64,000 nucleotides of DNA from Sphingobium psychrophilum (GTDB lineage: Bacteria > Pseudomonadota > Alphaproteobacteria > Sphingomonadales > Sphingomonadaceae), in the NCBI RefSeq assembly GCF_012927105.1, contig NZ_JABBFV010000002.1:1-64000 (forward strand), read 5' to 3'. A program made the position numbers and the translations under genes. Below, one piece after another: positions 31,215-39,901 of the stretch. The notes beneath the pieces are model-generated. The model saw only the letters and a list, made by a program, of their open reading frames with translations, ran no database searches and had not been told where the DNA came from. How positions within the stretch are numbered: the stretch's first letter is position 1; each line of letters opens with the position of its first letter.

Positions 31215-33596
31215 TCAAAACCGAGTACGTAACGTCACGCCGTAGGTCCGCGGATCACCCAGCGTGCCGGTAATGGAGCCGGTATTGCCGGCCGACAGGC
31301 TCTGATAATAATCCTTGTTGAAAAGGTTGCGGCCCCACAATTGCAGATCCACGCTGCCGTCGAGCGCCCGCACGCCGATGCGGGCGTTGAGCAGGCTGTA
31401 GCTCGGGATCAGCGAATAGCGCGACAGGCTGGCGGTCGTGTAGAAATTGGACCGATAACTGTAATCGGCGCCGAAATAGGCCTCCACATCCTGGCCCAGC
31501 GCCTTGCCGACGGCCGTCTCGGCTTCCCCGCCCGCTGAGAACGCCCATTTCGAAACGCCTGGCAGGCGATCGCCCGACAGGTCGCACAGCGTCTGCCCGT
31601 TCGTCTCGATCGGGCATGGCGCGTTGGGGTAGCTGACATATTGTGCGTCGGTAAAGGTGCCGGACCCATAAATCGACAGCCACGGCGTCGGGGCAGCGCG
31701 CAGATCCGCCTCGATGCCGCGCGTGCGCACTTTACCGACATTGGTGAAGAAAGAGATGTTGTTGCGATCGACATCGACGATCGTGGTCTGATAGTCGCTT
31801 ACGTCCGTCCAGAAACCGGCGAGATTGGCAGTCAGCTTGTTCGCCCACCAACTGGTCTTGAGCCCCACTTCATAGCTGTTGATCGTTTCAGGCCTGATGA
31901 CGGGATCAGCGGCGTAGGGGCCTGTGGTCGTGATGTTGGCTAGGTTGAGGCCGCCAAATTTGTTGCCCCGGCCATAGGTGGCATAGAGCAGCGCGTCGGG
32001 CGTGACTTTCCAGGACAGGGTCGCCTGGCCGGACAGGCGGCCTTCCTTGGTCCGCGCCTCATAATAGTTGGTTGCGCCATAACGCGCGCGAATGGTCAGG
32101 GCAGCCGCCTGTTGCGCAACGGTGAGCCCGGCCAGGCTGGCCCCGGTCGTCTCCTGATCGAACCAGCCGCTCTTGGTTTCATAGGTATAGCGCAGGCCCG
32201 TCGTCAGATCGACCGTGGGGGTGATGTGCCAGATCGTCTGGCCGAACGCGGCATAGCTGTTCGTCACCGGCTTGGAATGGCTAATGATCGTATAGCCGTT
32301 CAATGCGGCCGCACCGACCACCGGATCTACGCTGGGCGCCAGGAACCAGGCCGCCGCATCCCGGCCATAGGCATTGAGCGCTTCCGCCTTGATCGACTGC
32401 CAGAGATAATAAAGCCCGGCGATGTAATCGACCTTGCGCTCACCTTCCGACGCGATGCGCAATTCCTGGCTGAACTGCTGCTGATTGTTGCTCTGGTGGA
32501 AATCGGTGCCGGCATCCAGGCGCGTGCTGTCGCCGTCATTATGCGGATACCAGTCCCAGCGGCGCCAGGCGGTGACGGACGTCAGGCTATGCCCGGCCAA
32601 GCTCAAGTCGGCGATGGCGGACACGCCGCCCTGCCGCATCTTGTAACGCGGATTGCCATCGACATCGACGATCCGGTCGCCCGGCGCTGCCGTCACCGTC
32701 TGTAAGCCCAGCCGTGTCGCCCGGTCATTATAATTGTTCGCGAAGTTCACGCCATTGTCGTAGCTGCGGATCACGCCGGTCAGCACGGCGGCGGCGGTTT
32801 GCGATTTCTGAAACCCATAATCGCCGATCACCCGCAGCTTGAAATTCTCGGTCGGGGTGAACAGCAACTGGCCGCGCAGGCCGAAATCATGATAATCCTG
32901 CGTCTTGCTGCCGTCATAACGATTGGTGACATAACCGTCGCGATCGGTCTTCGACACATAGAGGCGCCCGGCCAGTACATTATCGATCAGTGCACCGCTG
33001 GCATAGGCATGCAGTTGGCGGAAATCGTAATTGCCATAGGTCACGTCGCCGCCAAATTCGGGATCGAAGGTCGGCGACTTGGTCGTCACGACGACGGCAC
33101 CGGCCGATGTATTCTTGCCGAACAATGTGCCCTGCGGGCCGCGCAGCACTTCGATCCGCTCGATATCCGCCAGGTCGAACACCGCCTGCCCCGGCCGCGC
33201 CAGATAGACCTGGTCCATATAGACGCCCACCGCCGGTTCCAGTCCGTCATTATAGACCGACACATTGTTGCCAAGGCCACGAATATTGATGCTCGTGTTG
33301 CGCGGATTGGTGACGGTCACCACCAGACTGGGGCTGAGCGCCTGAAGATCGCGCAGATTATAGGTGCGGGTTGCCGCCAGTTGTTCGCCGCCATAGCTGT
33401 TTGCGGCGACCGGTACGTCCTGGATCTTCTCGTTTCGGCGACGCGCGGTAATGATGATTTCACCGCCGCTCGAATCGCCATCCTCTACCGCAGCTGGAAC
33501 GGGCGTCGCATCGGCGGCATGGGCGGGCGCGGACAAGCTTGTCGCTGACAGGGCGGCCAGAACCGCAAGCGAAGACGAGTGAAGCAGCGTGGTCAT
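31215..33596 (-). CDS. TonB-dependent outer-membrane receptor
   Basis: This 793-residue receptor has a Sec leader ending S-A-P-A-H-A, plug-domain blocks I-I-I-T-A-R-R-R-N-E-K-I-Q-D-V-P (TonB-box-like region), N-I-R-G-L-G-N-N and E-V-L-R-G-P-Q-G-T-L-F-G-K-N, a 22-stranded barrel, and a final G-V-T-L-R-T-R-F ending in Phe. ATG 33596 follows GGGGGTTTC and gives the leader. It is divergent from the arylsulfatase gene, so it probably brings a sulfate ester or related organosulfur compound across the outer membrane. Confidence 0.93.
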   Translation of the reverse strand: MTTLLHSSSLAVLAALSATSLSAPAHAADATPVPAAVEDGDSSGGEIIITARRRNEKIQDVPVAANSYGGEQLAATRTYNLRDLQALSPSLVVTVTNPRNTSINIRGLGNNVSVYNDGLEPAVGVYMDQVYLARPGQAVFDLADIERIEVLRGPQGTLFGKNTSAGAVVVTTKSPTFDPEFGGDVTYGNYDFRQLHAYASGALIDNVLAGRLYVSKTDRDGYVTNRYDGSKTQDYHDFGLRGQLLFTPTENFKLRVIGDYGFQKSQTAAAVLTGVIRSYDNGVNFANNYNDRATRLGLQTVTAAPGDRIVDVDGNPRYKMRQGGVSAIADLSLAGHSLTSVTAWRRWDWYPHNDGDSTRLDAGTDFHQSNNQQQFSQELRIASEGERKVDYIAGLYYLWQSIKAEALNAYGRDAAAWFLAPSVDPVVGAAALNGYTIISHSKPVTNSYAAFGQTIWHITPTVDLTTGLRYTYETKSGWFDQETTGASLAGLTVAQQAAALTIRARYGATNYYEARTKEGRLSGQATLSWKVTPDALLYATYGRGNKFGGLNLANITTTGPYAADPVIRPETINSYEVGLKTSWWANKLTANLAGFWTDVSDYQTTIVDVDRNNISFFTNVGKVRTRGIEADLRAAPTPWLSIYGSGTFTDAQYVSYPNAPCPIETNGQTLCDLSGDRLPGVSKWAFSAGGEAETAVGKALGQDVEAYFGADYSYRSNFYTTASLSRYSLIPSYSLLNARIGVRALDGSVDLQLWGRNLFNKDYYQSLSAGNTGSITGTLGDPRTYGVTLRTRF

Positions 33597-33701
33597 GAAA
33601 CCCCCATTATGTTGCGACCGGCACGATTGAGTCTTTCTCAATGCCGCAACTAGAGAATTGATTGGAATTCTGGCGAGACAGTTTTTCTATCGATCTCATA
33701 G

Positions 33702-33713
33702 ACAATAGATTGT
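33702..33713. promoter_or_regulatory. palindrome in the receptor/arylsulfatase divergent promoter
   Basis: ACAATAGATTGT has perfect five-base arms and lies in the AT-richer centre of the 183-base gap between the divergent starts at 33596 and 33780. It could be an operator for both operons. No family-specific match recognised. Confidence 0.3.
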
Positions 33714-33779
33714 TTCGAATCTCACCGGCCGTCGCATAGGTCTCCGGATCATTCAGAGTCGGATCAGGGAGTTGGGCCG

Positions 33780-35510
33780 GTGAACAAGATATTGAAATCA
33801 GCTATTTTATTGGCAGCCAGCGCCTTGTCCGGCCCCTTATGCGTGTCGGCGCAGGACAAGTCGGCACCAACCGCAATCCCTGCTGGCACCCGCCAGCCAA
33901 ACTTCCTGCTGATTGTCGCCGACGATCTGGGCTGGTCGGATTTGGGCGCGTTCGGCGGGGAGATCGCGACGCCGAATCTGGATTCCATCGCCAATGGCGG
34001 TGTCCGTTTCACCGGCTTTCACACGGCCCCCACCTGCTCGCCCACCCGGTCGATGTTGCTAAGCGGCGTCGACAATCATCAGGCGGGCCTTGGCAGTATG
34101 GCCGAAACGCTTCAGCCCGATCAGACCGGCCAGCCCGGCTATGAAGGCTATCTCAACGATCGGGTCGCCTCGATCGCCGAACTGCTGCATCAGGGCGGCT
34201 ATCGCACGCTGATGTCGGGCAAATGGCATCTTGGCCTGACGCCCGAACGGGGCCCGGCCGCGCGCGGTTTCGAACGCTCCTACGCCTTGCTCCAGGGCCT
34301 GGGCAATCATTTCGGCGCGGATCAGAACAAGGCATGGAAAGCCATCGACGCCGCGCCGACCTATCGCGACAATGGCAAGCTGGTCACTTATCCCAAGGGG
34401 CGTTTCTCCGCGGATTATTTCACCGACCGGCTGATCGGCTTCCTGCAGGAAGGGTCGAAGGATCAACGCCCCTTCTTCGCCTATCTTCCCTATTCCACGC
34501 CACACTGGCCAATTCAGGCGCCGCCCGAAGACATCGCCAAATATAAGGGCCGCTATGACGCCGGGTATGAAGCGTTGCGGGACGCGCGCCTTCAGCGGCA
34601 GAAGGCACTGGGCCTGGTGCCCGCCGATCTGACCCCCCATGACTGGCAGGATGTAAAGCCCTGGGCATCGCTGACGGATGCGGAAAAGGCGATCGAGGCG
34701 CGCAAGATGGAAGTCTATGCCGCGATGGTCGACCGGATGGACCAGAATGTCGGGCGCGTCGTTGCAACGCTCAAGGCGCTTGGCCGCTATGACGATACGG
34801 TCATCATTTTCCTGGCCGACAATGGCCCGGAAGGCAATGTGATCGACGCCCCGCACCAGGCCGTGCTGAAGCCGGAGGGCAAGGCGAAGCTGGGCATCGA
34901 CAACAGCTTGGGCAATATCGGCAAGGCGACATCCTATCTGGGCTATGGCCCCGGTTGGGCGCAGGCCAACAGTTCGCCGTCTTGGCTGGTGAAGGGCTAT
35001 CCCACTGAAGGCGGGACGCGCGTCACGGCCTTTGCCAGCGGCCCCGGCATAGCGGGACAGCGGATCGCCACTGGCCTGCTCAACGTGACCGATGTCGCCC
35101 CGACGCTGCTTGATCTGGCAGGAATTCAACAACCTGCGACCTTTGGCGGCCGCGCGATCCTGCCCTTCCAGGGGCATAGCCTGCGTCCGGTATTTGCCGG
35201 CACCGCAGCGCAGGTGCGTCAACCGACCGAAGCCGTCGGGACAGAGTTGTTCTACCGTCGCGCGCTTCGCAAGGGGGACTGGAAGGCGGTCTTCCTGCCC
35301 AAGACGGGCAGCGCCTATCCGCGTCAGGGCTATGGCACCGGGATATGGCAGTTGTTCAACGTGGCTAAGGATCCCGCCGAAGCCCATGACCTGTCGGCCA
35401 GCAAACCTGCAAAGCTACAGGAACTGATCGGCGACTGGGACAGCTATGCCAAAGCCAAGGGCGTGGTCGTACCGGCTCCCGCCCCGGTGCAGGGCGAAAC
35501 GAAGAAATGA
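33780..35510 (+). CDS. exported arylsulfatase (type I, formylglycine-dependent)
   Basis: This 576-residue sulfatase has a Sec leader (to about residue 24, V-S-A-Q), metal-binding A-D-D-L-G-W-S-D (47-54), the formylglycine signature C-S-P-T-R (Cys86), M-S-G-K-W-H-L-G near 146, and V-I-I-F-L-A-D-N-G-P-E near 341. It cleaves sulfate esters in the periplasm. GTG 33780 is used because it gives a good leader. The next gene, overlapping by four bases, encodes the enzyme type that converts Cys86 to formylglycine. The position opposite a TonB receptor suggests a scavenging role during sulfate limitation. Confidence 0.93.
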   Translation: MNKILKSAILLAASALSGPLCVSAQDKSAPTAIPAGTRQPNFLLIVADDLGWSDLGAFGGEIATPNLDSIANGGVRFTGFHTAPTCSPTRSMLLSGVDNHQAGLGSMAETLQPDQTGQPGYEGYLNDRVASIAELLHQGGYRTLMSGKWHLGLTPERGPAARGFERSYALLQGLGNHFGADQNKAWKAIDAAPTYRDNGKLVTYPKGRFSADYFTDRLIGFLQEGSKDQRPFFAYLPYSTPHWPIQAPPEDIAKYKGRYDAGYEALRDARLQRQKALGLVPADLTPHDWQDVKPWASLTDAEKAIEARKMEVYAAMVDRMDQNVGRVVATLKALGRYDDTVIIFLADNGPEGNVIDAPHQAVLKPEGKAKLGIDNSLGNIGKATSYLGYGPGWAQANSSPSWLVKGYPTEGGTRVTAFASGPGIAGQRIATGLLNVTDVAPTLLDLAGIQQPATFGGRAILPFQGHSLRPVFAGTAAQVRQPTEAVGTELFYRRALRKGDWKAVFLPKTGSAYPRQGYGTGIWQLFNVAKDPAEAHDLSASKPAKLQELIGDWDSYAKAKGVVVPAPAPVQGETKK

Positions 35511-36388
35511 GGATGTGGCACCGGACGGCCGCCCTGATGCTGCTCGCCACCGGCGCGCCGACGCTCCTGGGCGCCGCCCCGGTGGCGCGGCCTGCAAAAG
35601 CGGCGCGATGCGAGACGCAAGATGGCCGCCTACTCGTGCCCGCCGGTTCGGTGCTGCTGGGCGAGGATGGCGAAGGACGCCCCGGCCGCAAGGTCGATGT
35701 TGCCGCTTTCTGGATCGACCGGCACGAAGTGACCAACCGGCAATTCGCCGCCTTCGTTCACGCGACCGGATATCGAACCGCGGCCGAACGCGAAGGCGGA
35801 TCGGCTATCTTTGTCCAGCCGACCGAACCCGTGACGCTCGACAACGCCGGCTTATGGTGGCGGTATCGCAAGGGCGCGGACTGGCGGCATCCGCATGGGC
35901 CGGGCAGCGACATCGCCGGGCGGGAGGACTGGCCCGTCATCCATGTCGATTATGAAGATGCCAGCGCCTATGCGCGCTGGTCAGGCGGGGCATTGCCCAA
36001 CGAAGCGCAATGGGAACGCGCGGCGCGGGGTGATCAAGCGGCTGCGCGTGATCCACGCAGTTGGGCCTATGAAGGCGATAGCCATCCCATCGCCAACAGT
36101 TGGCAAGGCGTCTTCCCGGTCCGCGACACCGGCAATGACGGTTATGTCGGACTGGCCCCTGTCGGCTGCTTTCCCGCGAACAGTTTTGGCCTGCGCGATA
36201 TGGTAGGCAATGTGTGGGAATGGACCAGTGAGCAACGCGAGGGCAGCGGCCTCATCAAAGGCGGCTCCTATCTGTGCGCGATGAATTATTGCGCCAATTT
36301 CCGGCCCGCCGCTTTCCAGGCGCAAGAACGCGACCTTGGTACGTCGCATATTGGCTTCAGGACGATCAGGCCTGCGTCGGGTACGTGA
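35507..36388 (+). CDS. formylglycine-generating enzyme family protein with an export signal
   Basis: This 293-residue SUMF1-type protein has an N-terminal leader-like segment (M-L-L-A-T-G core, L-L-G-A-A near 20-24), then the FGE fold: F-W-I-D-R-H-E-V-T-N near 68-77, L-P-N-E-A-Q-W-E-R-A-A-R near 163-174, and N-V-W-E-W-T. The catalytic block G-G-S-Y-L-C-A-M-N-Y-C (Cys257, Cys262) matches the copper-binding cysteine pair of aerobic FGE, followed by a G-F-R end. Translational coupling to the sulfatase makes Cys86 of that enzyme the obvious substrate. The leader is unexpected, because bacterial FGE normally works in the cytoplasm. Confidence 0.88.
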   Translation: MRMWHRTAALMLLATGAPTLLGAAPVARPAKAARCETQDGRLLVPAGSVLLGEDGEGRPGRKVDVAAFWIDRHEVTNRQFAAFVHATGYRTAAEREGGSAIFVQPTEPVTLDNAGLWWRYRKGADWRHPHGPGSDIAGREDWPVIHVDYEDASAYARWSGGALPNEAQWERAARGDQAAARDPRSWAYEGDSHPIANSWQGVFPVRDTGNDGYVGLAPVGCFPANSFGLRDMVGNVWEWTSEQREGSGLIKGGSYLCAMNYCANFRPAAFQAQERDLGTSHIGFRTIRPASGT

Positions 36389-36509
36389 TGGCCGCCGGTA
36401 TGCGGCAGGTGACTTCAGCATAACCAATAGCCCTATCAGGAGGCCTCGTTATTCAAACGGCGCCTGATTGCCTAAATACAGCGCTCCTCCAGCTTATTCA
36501 GGACATATC

Positions 36510-37841
36510 ATGGGCACGCGGCAGCTTCATCTCGGCGCTATCCTTACGGGCGTGGGCAACGATCAACATGTCTGGCGGCATCCCGATGTTCCGGGGAATG
36601 CCAGCATCGATATCGACTGGTATATCCGCCATGCGAAACTGGCGGAAGATGCGAAGTTCGACCTTATCTTCATCGTCGATTCGCCCTATATCACGCCCGA
36701 TACGTCACCCCATTTTCTGAACCGGCTGGAGCCTTTGACGCTGTTGTCCGCGGTCGCGAGCCATACGTCGCATATCGGCCTGGTCGGCACGCTGACCACC
36801 AGCTATTGGGAACCCTATAATGTCGCGCGCCAGTTCGGATCGCTCGACCATATCAGCCGCGGACGCGCAGGCTGGAACGTCGTTACTACGGGTCTGGAAG
36901 GCGCCGCGCGCAATTACGGCAGGGACGAGCATTTCGAACATGGTGTGCGCTACGAGCGCGCACTCGAATTCGTGCGGGTCGTCCAGGGTCTGTGGGACAG
37001 CTATGAGGATGACGCATTTCCGGCCGACAAGGATGGCGGCCTGTTCCTGCACAAGGACAAGCAGCATCCGCTGAACCACAAGGGCAAGCATTTTTCGGTC
37101 GCGGGTCCGCTCGCCCTCACCCGATCGCGCCAGGGACAGCCGGTGATCTTCCAGGCGGGTGACAGCAGCGAGGGGCGCTATCTGGGCGCGAACATCGCGG
37201 AAGGCACCTTCGCCGCATCGCCCGATTTCGAATCCGGTCGCGAATATTATGCCGACTTGAAGGCCCGCGCCGCAGCGCTTGGCCGCAATCCCGACAAGAT
37301 CAAGGTGCTGCCGGGCCTGTTCCCGATCATCGCCGACACCGATGAGGAAGCGCAACGCATCGCCCGCGAGCAGGTCGATAATCTGGATATCGACAAGCTG
37401 CTGGTCCAGCTCGGCCGCGCGTTCAACTATCATGATTTCCGGCAATATGATCTGGACGCGCCCTTCCCTGATCTGACCGGCGTCACCCTCAACAGCTATA
37501 AGGGGGCCGCGGAACGGTTGATTCGTATCGCCCGAGACGAGCAGCTGACGCTGCGCCAGGCCGCCTATCGCAATCAGTGGGCCAAGGGCTTCGTCGGGTC
37601 GCCGGCAACCATTGCAGACGAGATCGAGCGCTGGTTCAACGGCCGCGCGGCCGACGGCTTCAACCTGAATGTCGGCACGCCGGACAGCTTCGCGCTGTTT
37701 CGCGAAGGCGTGGTGCCCATCCTCCAGCAACGCGGCCTTTTCCGCAAAGACTATGCGCATGACACGCTGCGCGGCCACCTGGGCCTGCCGGTGCCGGAAA
37801 ATCGCCATGCCCAAGCACCAGTGGCGATCGCCGCCGAATGA
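36510..37841 (+). CDS. LLM-class flavin-dependent monooxygenase (NtaA/SnaA/DszA group)
   Basis: This 443-residue, reduced-FMN-dependent monooxygenase begins Q-L-H-L-G-A-I-L-T-G, with D-L-I-F-I-V-D-S near residue 50, G-R-A-G-W-N-V-V-T-T near 126 and Y-E-R-A-L-E-F near 150, then P-V-I-F-Q-A-G-D-S-S-E-G. These are the marks of the NtaA/DszA branch that cleaves C-S or C-N bonds of chelators, sulfones and sulfonates. ATG 36510 follows AGGA; an in-frame start 42 bases earlier lacks family similarity. It overlaps the flavoprotein gene by four bases. No flavin reductase is in the window. Confidence 0.85.
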   Translation: MGTRQLHLGAILTGVGNDQHVWRHPDVPGNASIDIDWYIRHAKLAEDAKFDLIFIVDSPYITPDTSPHFLNRLEPLTLLSAVASHTSHIGLVGTLTTSYWEPYNVARQFGSLDHISRGRAGWNVVTTGLEGAARNYGRDEHFEHGVRYERALEFVRVVQGLWDSYEDDAFPADKDGGLFLHKDKQHPLNHKGKHFSVAGPLALTRSRQGQPVIFQAGDSSEGRYLGANIAEGTFAASPDFESGREYYADLKARAAALGRNPDKIKVLPGLFPIIADTDEEAQRIAREQVDNLDIDKLLVQLGRAFNYHDFRQYDLDAPFPDLTGVTLNSYKGAAERLIRIARDEQLTLRQAAYRNQWAKGFVGSPATIADEIERWFNGRAADGFNLNVGTPDSFALFREGVVPILQQRGLFRKDYAHDTLRGHLGLPVPENRHAQAPVAIAAE

Positions 37842-39418
37842 GCGATGGCGTGACCGTCCGTGCCGATGTGCTCATCATCGGCGGCGGCATGGCGGCGGCA
37901 TGGGCGGCCATCGCCGCTGCAAAGACAGGCGCATCGACCATCCTGGTGGACAAAGGCTATGTCGGCACGAGCGGCGTGACCGCGACCGCCGGCCCCAATC
38001 ACTGGTGGGTGCCGCCCGATCCGGTGCGCCGCCGCGAGATCATCGAGCGGAAATGGGCAGATGGCTTCGAGCTGGGCGATCCGGCCTGGATGGAACGGAT
38101 CATTGATATCACGTGGCGCACGCTGCCCGACCTGGCGCGCTATTATCCGTTCGGATCGGATGGCAGGGGTGGCACCTATTATAGCGGGGTGCGCGGGGCG
38201 GAATATATGCGCGCGCTGCGCACTTATGCCGTGGCGGCAGGCGCCCGGATTTTGGATCATCATCCAGCGACACAGTTGCTGGTGGACCAGGATGGCGCTG
38301 TTGCAGGCGCATGCGGCCACGCCCGGCTGACCGGCCAGGACTGGAAGATACATGCTCCGGCCGTCATCATGGCGACGGGCGGCTGCGCCTTCCGATCCGG
38401 CCTGATCGGCAGTCACGGCAATAGCGGCGATGGCTATCTGCTGGCGGCGGAAGCGGGGGCGGAACTGTCCGGCATGGAATTTTCCATCCAATATACCGTG
38501 TCGCCAGCCTGGGCATCGACCCGCACTCTGCCTTATGGCGCTGCGCGCTATTATGATGCGCGAGGCGTGGAGATCATCCAGCCGCCACGCGGCCATGCCC
38601 ATTATCAGGCGTTAGGCGCAGCCCTGCTGGAAGGTCCGGTCTATGCGGACCTGATCGACGCGCCGGTCGAATTGCCGCCGATCCTGCACGACATCCAGCC
38701 CTTCACCCCGCCGCCGTTCGTGCGGAAGGGGATAGACATGTTCAAGCAACGCTGGCCGATCAAGCTGTTCGGCGAAGGCACGATCCGGGGCAATGGCGGA
38801 CTGCGCATCGTGGACGATATGTGCGGGACCAGCGTGACCGGCCTTTATGCCGCGGGTGACGCGGCGACGCGCGAACTGGTGACCGGGGCGATCAGCGGCG
38901 GGGGCGCGGTCAACAGCGCCTGGGCGCTCAGTTCCGGCCAGATCGCGGGCGCTGCCGCCGCGCGACGCGGCCTGGCGCTGCGCGGTGAGGCGGCGGGCAA
39001 GGCGCGGATGGCCGGCACGGTCGCCATGCACCCCCGATTAACCGAACAGCCGATCGACCGAAAGGCGATCGAGGCGGATGTCGATCATCATATGAACGGC
39101 TATCAGCACGCCCTGTGGCGGAGCGAAGGGCAACTCACGCAATCGCTGGCCTTGCTCGACGCGCATTGGCGCATGATCGGCGACCATGGTCGCGCTCAAG
39201 GGCTGGCGTTGGTGGGATTGCGGGAAACGGCAGCGATGGTGGCTACGGCGCGCTGGTGCACCGCGGCGGCGCTCGCCCGCAAGGAAAGCCGGGGCGTCCA
39301 TGTCCGGGTCGATGCGCCGGGGCTGGACCCTGGCGGCAATGTCCGCCTGCTGACGGGCGGGTTGGATCAGCTTTGGACGCGGCCGGAAAGCCGCAGCTAT
39401 GCGGAGGCGGCGGAATGA
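37838..39418 (+). CDS. AprA/fumarate-reductase-like FAD flavoprotein
   Basis: This 526-residue soluble flavoprotein has an N-terminal FAD fold V-L-I-I-G-G-G-M-A-A-A-W (8-19), G-T-S-G-V-T-A-T-A-G-P-N-H near 43, the capping region, G-N-G-G-L-R-I near 309, and G-L-Y-A-A-G-D-A near 330. The shape is that of succinate dehydrogenase/fumarate reductase flavoproteins and of adenylylsulfate reductase alpha (AprA). It is co-encoded, with four-base overlaps, with an LLM monooxygenase and a two-cluster ferredoxin resembling AprB. It may oxidise or reduce a sulfur-containing organic acid; true APS reductase activity is only one possibility. Confidence 0.8.
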   Translation: MSDGVTVRADVLIIGGGMAAAWAAIAAAKTGASTILVDKGYVGTSGVTATAGPNHWWVPPDPVRRREIIERKWADGFELGDPAWMERIIDITWRTLPDLARYYPFGSDGRGGTYYSGVRGAEYMRALRTYAVAAGARILDHHPATQLLVDQDGAVAGACGHARLTGQDWKIHAPAVIMATGGCAFRSGLIGSHGNSGDGYLLAAEAGAELSGMEFSIQYTVSPAWASTRTLPYGAARYYDARGVEIIQPPRGHAHYQALGAALLEGPVYADLIDAPVELPPILHDIQPFTPPPFVRKGIDMFKQRWPIKLFGEGTIRGNGGLRIVDDMCGTSVTGLYAAGDAATRELVTGAISGGGAVNSAWALSSGQIAGAAAARRGLALRGEAAGKARMAGTVAMHPRLTEQPIDRKAIEADVDHHMNGYQHALWRSEGQLTQSLALLDAHWRMIGDHGRAQGLALVGLRETAAMVATARWCTAAALARKESRGVHVRVDAPGLDPGGNVRLLTGGLDQLWTRPESRSYAEAAE

Positions 39419-39792
39419 TCGCGCATATCTTCGATGACCTGTGCAATGGCTGCAACAGTTGCGTCACCATTTGCCCGACTCATGTGTTCGACGCCGGCAA
39501 CAGCGCGCCGGTCATAGCCCGGCCGGACCAGTGCCAGACCTGTTATATGTGCGAACTTTATTGCGTGTCCGACGCCATCTATGTCGGCCCGGATTCGCAC
39601 GCTGCAGAGATCATCGATCCCGAAACGATCCGGGCATCGGGGCATCTTGGCCGGGTCCGGCACGATCATGGATGGGACCGGCCGGATGAGGCGGGTCATC
39701 TGGACCATTATCGGCTGCTCGGCCCATTATTGCAGGAAGGCGGCGAAACCGCCGCTCAACGCTATCGCGCGTTGGCGACGTCGCGGGAGTAA
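39415..39792 (+). CDS. AprB-like ferredoxin with two [4Fe-4S] clusters
   Basis: This 125-residue iron-sulfur protein has two cysteine sets: C-N-G-C-N-S-C-V-T-I-C-P (Cys10, 13, 16, 20) and C-Q-T-C-Y-M-C-E-L-Y-C (Cys40, 43, 46, 50). After residue 55 a charged tail follows, rich in His and Asp, without known motifs. Its start overlaps the flavoprotein gene by four bases, as for an obligate electron-transfer partner. The flavoprotein-ferredoxin arrangement is that of AprAB but in an apparently aerobic organosulfur cluster. Confidence 0.88.
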   Translation: MIAHIFDDLCNGCNSCVTICPTHVFDAGNSAPVIARPDQCQTCYMCELYCVSDAIYVGPDSHAAEIIDPETIRASGHLGRVRHDHGWDRPDEAGHLDHYRLLGPLLQEGGETAAQRYRALATSRE

Positions 39793-39858
39793 ATGCCAGG
39801 CTGAAATCCTGGCGTTCCGCACTAGCGATCATCGTTATTAGCGACCGAATTACGAGCC

Positions 39859-39892
39859 GGACCATCCCGCCTTCCTGAAGGCGGGATGGTCC
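39859..39892. terminator. perfect 16-base-pair bidirectional hairpin
   Basis: Two 16-base arms (GGACCATCCCGCCTTC and its exact complement) surround a two-base loop, between the convergent ferredoxin and TonB-receptor genes. There is no strong T-run on either side, but position and perfection make a bidirectional terminator likely. Confidence 0.75.
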
Positions 39893-39901
39893 GTAAAGCG
39901 T

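Noticed and set aside
34059..35387. Long minus-strand frame of 442 codons opposite the arylsulfatase
   Set aside because: Antisense shadow of a clear sulfatase in a high-GC genome; no family pattern.
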